Shown: in pieces, positions 51,089 to 62,300 of the stretch
How the letters are laid out: each line of letters begins with the position of its first letter
Numbering within the stretch: position 1 is the stretch's first letter
Assembly: GCF_019097595.1 (NCBI RefSeq)
Contig: NC_080716.1
Span: 14,594,901-14,658,900, forward strand
Direction of reading: 5' to 3'
DNA: 64,000 bases
Source of the DNA: Hemibagrus wyckioides
Taxonomy: Eukaryota > Chordata > Actinopteri > Siluriformes > Bagridae
Position numbers and translations under genes: made by a program
The notes under the pieces: model-generated
Seen by the model: only the letters and a program-made list of their open reading frames with translations
Told to the model about the DNA's origin: nothing
The model's database searches: none

Positions 51089-52274
51089 ATGTGGCTGCTT
51101 GTGTTTTGCCTGTTGGTCAGAAAATAGTCTAATCAGTGTAGTATTGGTGCGAGTCTGATATACTTAGGTCAGCCATGCAGAATGTGTTTAATAGAGCTTT
51201 GAACATTTGGTCATTTTCAACGTTCACACAAATGAAAACCATTCACTGAAAACAGAAAAAAAAAGTTTCCTGAGTTCAATGAAGACTATTTTAATGGAAA
51301 GGGGATGTTTATAAACTGGAATGTATACGGCACAGCATCCTTATCTCAGCAAATTTCATCTACTCCCCCACTGTAAGCTAGTGTAAGCAGTTACATTGAC
51401 CTCTCTAAATGGGTTACCTGAGCTATGTTTATATATAAGCCATAATCTTTCAAATATATCACAGAAGTAATACAAAATACTGCTTCTGGTGATGTACCAA
51501 AAAAAAAAAAGATTAAAGGTATACTGAATATTAAGAACTTGATAAAAGTTTTCTATTTACTTTGATAAAGCCATGAAGCAAGTTGTGTGCGCATGGAAAG
51601 AAAAACGTTCATCTAAAAAAATAAAAAATAAAAAAGATCCCTTACACTGTATATGATTTGTTTCTGGAACTATACACTCAACACTCAATATAAATGTCTC
51701 ACTGTTTACAGATTTACGGCATGAATGGAATGACCAAGACAAAAATGCCAAAGAATTAGGAGTACAAACAGGTATACATGAAACAATTTCTCATAGGTTT
51801 GAATAAATATTACTTAATATAACTGCAGTTTAATAAATCAATTGTAATGTTTCTAATATTTCTAAAGGTATCCAATGATTTAATTTACTCATTTAATAGA
51901 CAGTTTTTTCCCCTCTTAAGCATTATAAGCAAAAAGGCCTGCCTAAATGAGGGTGGGGTTTTTTTTATTACTTACTTTATTTTTTTCTCATTCTTTGGTA
52001 CCCTTTTAATAAAACCATTTTTAAAAGATGTCACTTTCATTTTGAGAATTCTTTCCTTTGCTCTGTCATCTGAAAAAAATTATTCTATATATTAGGAGAC
52101 ATTAATACATAGCATTACATACAAGCAAGCCAAGCTTAATCCCCAACTAAAATTTTAAGTGAAGTTGAAAATAAGAACACTTGTGAAGTCCTGATGGAGT
52201 TGTACAGTCATTTAAAGGCAGCTCTGGAAACAGTAAAAAGTTCGTCATGTGTACTGTGTTGCATACCTTTTGTT
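51089..52274. other. gap between the convergent genes
   Basis: About 1.2 kb between the predicted kcnip4 poly(A) site and the Tc1-like element. No gene seen. Confidence 0.6.
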
Positions 52275-53080
52275 TATACACAGACCAACCACTTTATTAG
52301 GAACACCATACAAATCCTTACTAAACCCCATACCCCCCACCCCCACCCCCGTCCCCTTTGCTCTTTAAACAACATCCATTCTTCTTGGCATGGATTCCAG
52401 TTGTTGTCGGAAACATTCTTCTGAGACTCTGGTCCATGTTGACATGATTGCGTAACACAATTTTCTGAGATATCTCAGCTGCACATTCACGCTGCGAATC
52501 TCCAGTTTCACCACATCTATTAAATTCGGATCTTGTGACTGTGGAAGCCAATGAAGCACACTGAACTCATGTTCATATTCATGAATGCACTTTGTGACAT
52601 GGCTCATTATCATGCTGGATGTAGCCATTATAGGAAAGGTAAATAATGGCTATAAAGGGAGGCACAAGGTCAGCAATTGCTATTAAAGGGCCTAACGTGT
52701 GCCAAGAAAACATTCCCCACACTATTACACCACATCCACCAGCCTGAAGTGAATCTTCAAATGTCCAGTTTTAGTGAGCCTGTGCCCACTGCAGCCTCAT
52801 ATTCCTGTTCTTGGTTGACAGAAGTGGAGCCTAATGAGAACTTCTGCAGTTGTAGCCCATCATCAACAAGGTTTGGTGTGTTGTATGTTCTAAAATATTT
52901 TTTTCTGCTCATCACAATTTTAAAAGTAGTTATTTGAATTACTATAGCCTTCCAGTCAGCTCAAACAAGTTTTGATTTCGTTTTACGAATTATTTGCATC
53001 GTACATAACAGGATGACTGGATAATCGAATGATTGAGCAGGTGTATAAATGTTCCTAATAAAGGGGCTGGTGATTGTATA
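52275..53080 (-). mobile_element. Tc1-like transposon, internally deleted, between sec24d stop and the gene gap
   Basis: The ends are inverted: both contain TTTATTAGGAACA reading inward, with a TATAC-type start. On the - strand 52628-52365 encodes a decayed Tc1-like transposase C-terminus; WLPQSQDPNLIDVVKLEIR corresponds to the usual WPPQSPDLNPIEHLWD stretch, and EECFRQQLESMPRRMD to the usual ending. The middle third is missing or scrambled. A second copy of the family lies at 59139 in a sec24d intron. Confidence 0.8.
52293..52298 (-). terminator. candidate sec24d polyadenylation signal inside a transposon end
   Basis: Reading downstream of the sec24d stop on the - strand, the first canonical AATAAA (TTTATT on +) is at 52298-52293, in the far inverted repeat of the Tc1-like element. 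If used, nearly all of a UTR of about 0.8 kb would be transposon sequence. Confidence 0.4.
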
Positions 53081-53096
53081 TGAGTCTGCGTGTATG

Positions 53097-53237
53097 TTAG
53101 GACAGAAGCTGCCTTATCTCACGGTGAACAGAGCATAAAAATTCCAAGTATGAATTTCCTCCATACAGGCCTTTATCTTCCACAAGGAGCTGGCGGAAGA
53201 GCATCTCTGATCTGTCTTTCTGCTTCACAATCACCAT
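53097..53237 (-). CDS. sec24d: sec24d last exon
   Basis: Acceptor TTTTGTAG. It reads [35 protein letters not shown], then [11 protein letters not shown] and TAA (53099-53097). These are the family's invariant last residues. The end of a Tc1-like transposon lies 16 bp past the stop. Confidence 0.93.
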   Translation of the reverse strand: MVIVKQKDRSEMLFRQLLVEDKGLYGGNSYLEFLCSVHREIRQLLS

Positions 53238-56200
53238 CTACAAAAAGAAAATACTGCTAAAGATCTACAGCAACAAAGACCTGGAAGAATCCCAGATGCA
53301 GCCTTCTGACTTTCTAGTGTATCCAATTAAATAAAAATGCTTTTAGAAATCTAAGATTTACTTCGTTAACACATAACAGAGTTAATATAAAAAGTTTTAC
53401 CTTCATGGACTTGCACCCCTGCTGGGAGATGGCACAAATGATGGAGTGAAGCTTCCTAGAGTGAGCGTTGTCTAATTCTGTCAATGTAGTCTGCAGATAT
53501 ATTAGTATTAATATCAGTCAGTGATCAGTAGGTCAGCTTCACAGAAATGATTGAATTCTTAGATGCTCAATGCTTGGAAAACTATTTAAATTTAACTCAA
53601 AGTTTACTGACATTGATTGCATATGTTTTTTTATATGATGCTGGTGTATCTGACCGTATCTGAATTGAAGTGGGCCATGGAGGGCACATTGAAGAGGTTC
53701 TGGATGAGGTCAGGAGGGCAGGCCTGGCCCAGCCACAGGAACATAGACTGGCCGTTCTCCAGCAAAAATATACCGGTGTCACTCAAACGCTCCTCAGAGC
53801 AGCGCACTGCTGTCGGAATCAAATCACTTGCCACGTCCATGGAGTGCTGATGGAGACAGAGAAGGAGCTCATGACCAAAGGCATGCAAAAATGTTTTATT
53901 TAATAGTAACTTTTTTAACTCATTTAAGGAAAAGTGTATATACAAATATATACTGACAAACTATGTGTTGTCTTTGCCCACTCATTTTAAATTAACCGAT
54001 TAAAATTTGCCTTTTAATCGAGCCTTACCCTTTCTGCTTTGCTCTGTAAGCAGTGCTGCATTCTGCCAGTGTTGCTAGTACTTGCATTTGTGTCTTTAAG
54101 GGTGCTTAACCATGTGCATTTACCATTTTCTCCATGATGCAGTTCATTTACGCAGGTAATAACAGAGAAATCACACTTAGCTGCAGACCAAAATACCAGT
54201 CTGAGACTGTCTAGTGAGTGGTGTGTCTGCAGCAAGGAGGTGATTTGACTCTGAGCCAACTGCAGGAAGTGAGCCAAAAATGGAGTATATTTTGCATTGT
54301 GGGTGACAGTGTTTTGTAGATGTGACCATTAATTTGATCCATGAGATGCAAACAAAGCCAAAAGTCAAAAGAAATGAAAGGTGGTCTAAATATTTGGGCT
54401 GACGAAAAAAAAACATTTATTTAGTCCCAGCTTGGTGTTCTCTCTTCCTGCACAATTTATGTGATTTCTAATTTACTGGTCATAAATACATGAATGGAAA
54501 AAAAAAAATGTTGGTTTACCTTTTTTCCAATCGCAGTATTTATGACCAATAAATTAAAAAGATTTAGGAGAGATTTTCAGACTTTTTTTTGTTCTGGTTT
54601 TTTCTTTGGTTCATTTACTTATGTGCATGAACCGTGTTACAAACCAAAACACCATGAACCATTTAGTTGTGGCTTGGACAAATGAAGTAATAGTTCAAAT
54701 CAGCCTAACAGTTTTGGCACTGGACTCTGTATACAATCACATCCTTTTAAGCCTGCATTGTTTTCCAACAGCCAATGAAACTGCATCAATTATATGGTGT
54801 ACATGTGGTGTGTATTTCTCTGTTTCTCCTTTCCGTCTTTATGTGTTCTCACCACTGGAATGAGTTGTGGGTATAGCAGGACCTGGCTCTCCTCCACTCC
54901 CATGGACATGACGTTGAATCTATGGAAAGCCCTGTCATCTGTAGAGAGCTCAGTGCTGCCCACCAGAACTGGAGTCTTCATCAGGCTGTTCATGTACACC
55001 GGGAACACCTTCATAGCATCAGGCAGGATCAGCTGCACATGGTGTCATTATAAGGAAAAGAAAATGTCAGTTGATATAAAAAGTCAAAGATAATCTTATA
55101 CAACAATGACAAAAAGTTAATACAGATATAATATGGCTAGCATTGATAATTTCTTAATATCCAATAATTCAACCAGAGGTGCATTATACAAACAACAGTG
55201 AGGCCCAACATGATGCTTGCTAAGCTAAAGCAGTTTTCTCTGAGAATTCTTGAGACTTGTCAGACCTGACTTGCAGCCGAGGGTGTAGCACAGTTCTTCC
55301 TATAGCAGGCCAGCATATGGGCTGTCTGCTTCACCAGGATCTCCCTCACCGTCCGCACTGGCTGGCTTAGAATAGCATGGTATGCTGGACAACGAAAAAT
55401 AGACACATGTATTGTGAGTTTCAGTCTAATGCAATGTTTAGGGTTGATTTTCTGGCAATATTTAAGACAGAAATTTCATTAGCCTATTCCACTTTACAGT
55501 TTAGTCTAGTACTGGGTTAAGCTTAAGGCATAAAAAATGGCTCTAGGTTTTTGTAGCTCATATAATTCTGACTGAAAAATCAGACCTAATGTTTTACCTG
55601 ACTTGGCAAAGAAGTTGATGAGTGCATCAGTCTCACAGCTCTTGTAGAGCTCTGCTAGCTGAGAGCTGCAGTTCAGACTGAGATTGTGAACGCGCAGCCG
55701 TCTCTGACCACTGATGGAGGTGTACAGGACAGCACACTGAAAAAGCAAGACAGACATACAGTTGGACAGAGCTGGCAAAACAGTAACATACTCTTTTTCT
55801 ATAACTACGTTCATGCCACTTACAATCCTGCCAGATACAGTAAAAAATGTATACACAGGATAACATCTTTATGAGCTCTGCATAACCAGTTCATTATAAT
55901 ACATGTTTAAATATGTTTCACATTCATGATTAATAAATTAATATTTTCCAAGTCACTTCCAGAGTCATATCACATGGAGTTGTGAATGCATGGTGGTTCA
56001 GTGTTGATTTTCCTAATGAGCATGTCAGTTTAAAGTGTTTTTGAATGGTGTTATAATCAACCCATGCAAAAGTGCTGCTTCGCAGGTAGCACAGGACTCC
56101 TTTTAGTTTCAGTAACAATGTACAGTAATATGGGGGAACTTGCACAAGGTAAAACAACCACATGTGCTTGATGTTTCAGCCTGTAATAAAAAAATACAAT

Positions 56201-56361
56201 CGTTCTTGCGTTCCCCTACTGAATTGCACTTGACATTAAAATGTGTTTCATTTGAGTTTTATTTTAGATATGCTAGGGATTTAATAATTTAGTCTTTTCA
56301 GTCCTGAATTTTTCAGCCATCTCATTCTAATATTACTGTTACCACTAATATTACTACTGCA

Positions 56362-56394
<33 letters not shown>

Positions 56395-59300
56395 GCTAAT
56401 AATAATAATAATAATAATGATGATGATGATGACACCTCCCAAAAAACATGTCAGTACATCAGCTGGCTACACTAAATTGCCCATAGATGTGAATGAGTAT
56501 ATGAATGAGTGTGCTCACATGCTGCCTTATAATGGACTGCCCTTTGTATTTCCACATCAAGTCCTGGGACAAGCTCCAGATTCACCACAACCCTGACCAG
56601 GATTATTATTATACTTACGGAAGATGAATCAATGAATAATCGTGTGTTGTTATGAATGCTGCAGCTTAAAAACTCGATCTGCTTGGAAAGTTTACCAGGC
56701 ACCTATCCAACACCAAGAACTACATTTTTTGTTGTGGCTATTGTTTATGCGCTCAGATACACATCAGTTTGGCAACAAACATTACCGGGAGAGAGTACTG
56801 TGTCTGTGTTTTTACTTTTTAATGTGTAACACATTTGTTGCAGGACATTCATTGCTGTTGTATTCAGTGTGATATTTCAGTTCTCACTCATACCAAAGCC
56901 AGAATAGTGCCTATTTGCAATTTAAAGGAGGGAGGCAGGTCACTTATCTGTTAAAATTAATAACAGTTTCTACTACAGAAAGAAATAAAAGAATGACCTA
57001 CAGAGATACAAAATTATAGGTATTAACTTTAGTGATATAAAATGGATTCTTATAAGTAAACTAACAAGGCTAAAAATCTAGAATGTGGCAACATGCATTC
57101 TTAGGGGAGAAAAAACATAAATTTTAGTTTATAGCTTTAATGTTCAGGTGTCTGATGATACAAAGTGTCTAGTGTTTGGTGGTGTATGTGCTGCACTGAC
57201 CTGTATAAGTGCCCCAGCCTCCTCACTGAGTGTGTCGTCATGCTTAAACTCCACTGCAACTGCTTTGTCACAGTCCACTGCAGCCATCTCCACATCTGTA
57301 GTTGTGTTCATATAGATGGCACCAAAGAAGTCTGTGGCTCTGAAACCTTACGTACAAACAGTATACACAGACTCAGGTACGTGATCTTTACGTCAAATAT
57401 TTCTTCCTTTACTTATCAGACACAGAGAGTGCTGCTTCTCTGAGTGACCAATTTTTGGTGTTGTCGTTTGAGACTGCCAGCTTTTACCTGTATTTGTTCG
57501 AACACGCATGATGGCATCAAATCCGATGGTCTTCTCCACATCTCGTCTCAGATCACTGAGGAAATGCTGACCATCTGTCTGAACCTGAAAGATAAGATGG
57601 TTTTGAAGATTACTACACATTTTACACTACATCAAAATTCTTGTATCTAATCACAGAATGTTTAACAGGGGAAGAGGAAGTTCAGTGAGAGGTATTGGAC
57701 TACTGATCAGAAGCTTGCAAGTTTGAACCCCAGGCCCACCAAGCTGCCACTGCTGTCATTAGCAAGATACTTTACCCTTAATTGCTCAGTTGCATAAATG
57801 AAATAAATGTAATTTGGGGTGTCTGCCAAATGCTGTGAATGTAACATTTATTACATCAACAGGGTGTGTTTGTGCATGTGTTATTACACACCTGAAAGTT
57901 GCTATATTTGTAAACGGAGCCACCAGTGTGTGTGGGAATGTCACCCATAGTGGCCAAGTCCACATACTGGTTAGGGAACAAGAAGAGGTCCACACAGCAT
58001 CCCTGGCTCACACACTCTTTAGTCAGCTGCTCATAAATACCACGCTGTGGCTGAAAAAGAGTCTGCAAATGCACAAATACACAAATAGCATTCCAAATAT
58101 GTTCAAAGTATAATCTTTGATAGACAGAGAAATAACTAATAGACCAACTTTTTCTTTCTCGGTGTTCACCAGCTTCCTGTCGTCTCTGTTCTTCAGCTTT
58201 CCAGGTGCCTCTGCGGTTGGGAGGGAGGAATGGAAGATGAAGAGCTTTCCACTGCATTCAGCAGCCTGAGGGCACAATGGGTTTGGACATGATCAATGAC
58301 TTACACTTTAATGAATTAGGGATTAACAAATAATTAATAATGCATCATTCTTATGATAGGCTATGGGGTTTAATGGGTTATTACACACAGGACAGCCACT
58401 CAGACCACCAGAGAAGGACTCAGGAAATGGTTATCTAGAAAATACTGTGTTTAAGTCAAAGTGTAATTTAGCTGAAGAAGACCACTAAACTATATAGTCA
58501 CAAACAATAAAGTGCCTACTGAGTCAGTATGGAATCAGAGTAGTGCCCATATATTTGTTCTACCTTCAGTGCTTCCACTCCAGCTTGAATAACTGGAGCG
58601 AAAACAGTTTCACTCTCATTTGTTTCGGCAAACATGTCAGGGATCTGGCTCAACAGACTGTGTTAACAATACGGGAAACAAAAACAGAGATAATTAAATG
58701 TTTAATCCTTATAAACATTTGCAAAATGTATGCATTGCAAAAAAATAGAACCAAATTACATAATATTTCAAATATTGGGGGTGGGAGGGGTGGTTACATG
58801 CTTAAGAAATCATAATGATAATAATAAATAAAACTGATAAACTTACTTGTTGATGACGGCCCGCGATTCCTGAAAGTTGACCAGGAATCCATCCAGAAGA
58901 GGCAAAAACATATCTGCCACATCAGAGACCACCATCATCTGGGGCTGAGCGAGTGCACTGTTTACATTGTAGAAGTGCAAAATCTTGTTGTATGTGACAA
59001 AGCCCACTCTAATGGCTGAGTGCTCAGCTCCCTCTTCTCTAAAAATCAAGAATCAGGGAACGTTACTGTTATTCAGGCTGAACACTGGGCTGATGGCGAA
59101 AATGTAGAGTTTACTAAATACACCAGAATACACATTCATACACTTACACTTTATTAGGAACACTATACTAACACAAGGTAGGGCCTTCTTTTCTCTTTAA
59201 AAATCCCAAAAGATGTTGGAAATATTTATTTGAGATTCTGATCCATGCTGACATGTTTGCGTCATGCAACTCCTGCAGATTTTTCAGCTGTGAATCTCCC

Positions 59301-62300
59301 ATTCTACCATATTACAAAGGTGTTCTACTGGGTACAGATCCAGTGACTGGGAAGGCCACTGAAAAACACAAATCTTACTGTCATGCTTTGTGACATGGTG
59401 CATTACCATGCTGAAAGTAGCCATTAGAAGATGAGTAATTTGTGGCCATGAAGAATTGCACATGGTCAGCAACAATAATCAAATAGGCTGTGGCATTCAA
59501 GCAATGATTGATTGGTATTAACCAATCTATCCAAGTATGACACCACTTGGAAGATGAGAGAAACATATTCTCTTGCACAGTGACTGGTTAAGAGAGCACT
59601 GTGTGTTTATAGTTCCAGAGCCACTTCCTCAACACATATAATTATGAAAGCTGGTCAGTGGAGCCAGAAATACCATCAGAATCTGTGCACTGACCAAACA
59701 AGCTTGCTTATAGGTTTAAATGTTTTGACCATTTGAGAAGTTTTGAATAATGGTGGGTGAAGTGGTTTGTGTAAAATCACAGCTATAAAGGAATTGAGGA
59801 GATTTTTTTAAAAAAACAAAAAAAGAAGGGGAAAGAGAAAGCAATAAAAACATTCTTATCATGTCCACCTTATCTTTTAGCTGACAGAGAAACAGCTGCA
59901 GAGAGCAAAAGTCAAAGGTTCACACAAGTTCCAACTAGACAGAAAAACGTAACATGGCACACAGCGTTGCCTTTTTATAAAATGATGCCGAATAGACTAA
60001 ATGAATTTACTGTAGAAATTTAGCTGATTACTTTTGATTTTTTTTGTGCTATATTTACAAATACATTCTAACACTAATGAATTCTGGGGTAAATAAAGCT
60101 ACAGAAATGGTACAAAGCTCTATGAGATTTTATTCTGTGCACATGACTGTACATAATTCACAAATGGCTGAGAAAATGCTAACTGAATTTAAAACTTGAG
60201 GCGAACAAGCACTGGCCCTACAGAGAAAAACTACATGTCCTGTATCTGGGATTTGTAGACTCCTCTAGCATAATTCTGAAATCATGGGCTAGTTTAAATA
60301 ACTCACAGCCTAAAGGCAACAGCTCTGTCATTATCCACATAATGAACAGAACCAAATCAGTGATGGGTCCTGATAAAACAAAGAAGAAGAAAATGTAAAA
60401 TTCTGATGTAAAACTGCACCACGGTCAGCTACCAACTCCTTGGTCTTTGAGTCTACCTTACTAAGGGAGCTCACAGAGTGGTAAGTTCAGCCATATAAAA
60501 ACGTTGGGTGTCCAATGTGTTTTTCATTAAATGCATGCACTCTAGTGAGCAAAGCCAGGAACAGAGGGGAGAAATCAGATTTAATACCGCAGGCTTATTT
60601 GGAGTGCACTTCCAGCATGCTTTTGAGGTGAGGTCAGTTTTCCAAACAAACACGGACATACCCACAGGGGCTGGTGGAGAAGGAGCAAGGACTTTTGCAG
60701 GAGATATACATGTGAAGTACTAGGTGGTAAATGAAAAGCCTGTCTTTTTCCATGCCAAAAGATTTGGTAAATACAAAAGCATTGTGCTCCATGAGGATTT
60801 CAAAGATTTGGCCTTTCTCGATCAGCCTCCCCAAAAATCACGTAGGCAGAAATTTTCAAATGATGAGATACAGCAGTACTTGGCTTGGTGGAGTTTTGCT
60901 TTTCTTCACTCTCATTTTACTGACCATATTTGGCATGGAACTGGGGGCCTTTTTTCGGGTGCAGTGAGCTGCTTTCTTAGCTGACGGAAGCTAAAACATG
61001 TCAGAGTTACACCTGAGATTTAAATAAAAACAGTCCTGATAAACTGATTATCAGGACTGATTTCATGCTGATACACATCATTGCATAAACAATGCCAGAG
61101 TGGTGTTATAAGAGCAAATCCATGAAAGTTACGTTTGAGTGACAAACAAGCTTCAATGGTGTATGTTAATCTAGAGTTCTTGAGGGTATGACAAAAGTAT
61201 ATATATATATATTGTACAACTAATTCACTGATTCTGATTGATTCTATACACATTTTCATTCATTCTAAAATTATGTTTAAATGTTTATTAGCTACTTTTG
61301 CAGTCATATGCCGATTTATTTGACAGTCTATGTAAAATGTCTTGAAGCAGACCAAATGAAAAAAAATTGGACAAGTGTCCAATAAAAGTAGGATTTTAAC
61401 TTACTTTGGAAGTCGTTCCAGCAGCGTCTTCAGTTCCTCACATATCAGTTTGACAAGTCCACTCTTTATGTTGTTGTAGGAGACATCAATCATGAAGATA
61501 TAAGCAGGAGGACTGGAAGGCTTATTGTTCTGAGAAAGAGATTAAGAAAAAAATGACTTACCTTGGCATAACTGTGTCAAATTATTGGCAAGAAAAACAT
61601 CACTTATAGGCACAAAGGCACCTGTGTTTTGAAAGTTCAGTGATAATTATAGATAACACTGACAAATGTATTTACTGACCTCTGCTGCATTGGCCACTCA
61701 ATCAATTACATGTTGATTTGACTGACAATACCACTGAAGCATTTTGATTCTGAAATGTCTCTTAACTTTAAAACAGACCAAATGAACCATTAGGTACAAT
61801 ATAATCATATCAACACCAATATGATGATCATAGCTGATGCACTCTCAATTTCTACTGTACATTATTACAAAATATAGCACTAAGGGCTCACTGGTTTTCT
61901 TTATTGGTACAAGTTGACAGAACACCAGATTTATGAATCAATATCTAAAGTAATAACACTGTCTGCTGTCTAAGTAACAAACACAATCTGCTTAAAGCAC
62001 TGACAAAACAAACACTTCTACTCTTTCTTGCCAGTACTAAATGTACAATGTAAATGCTCACAGTTTAGGTTCCAGCTAAACAAATTTGGGAAGGAAGCCA
62101 CTGGTTGGAGATTGTTGTTGCATGAAGGTGCACAAAGGCAACGCATACTTTATAAAGCCCTGGGTGTTCACCAACTCATAATAAAGCACATTATCTTCAA
62201 ATGGAGGAAATTTAATACTGATGCTATTCTTCCTAGGTGGGGGCGTCCTGCAAATTACAACAAGTGCACAGTGTACAGTGCTGAAGGAGGTGAAAAGGAA

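Larger units (their letters stand above)
59561..61404 (-). other. sec24d intron, right part
   Basis: Contains the unidentified coding-like stretch, the hairpin at 61031 and a short (TA)n at 61198-61212; otherwise plain. Confidence 0.55.
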
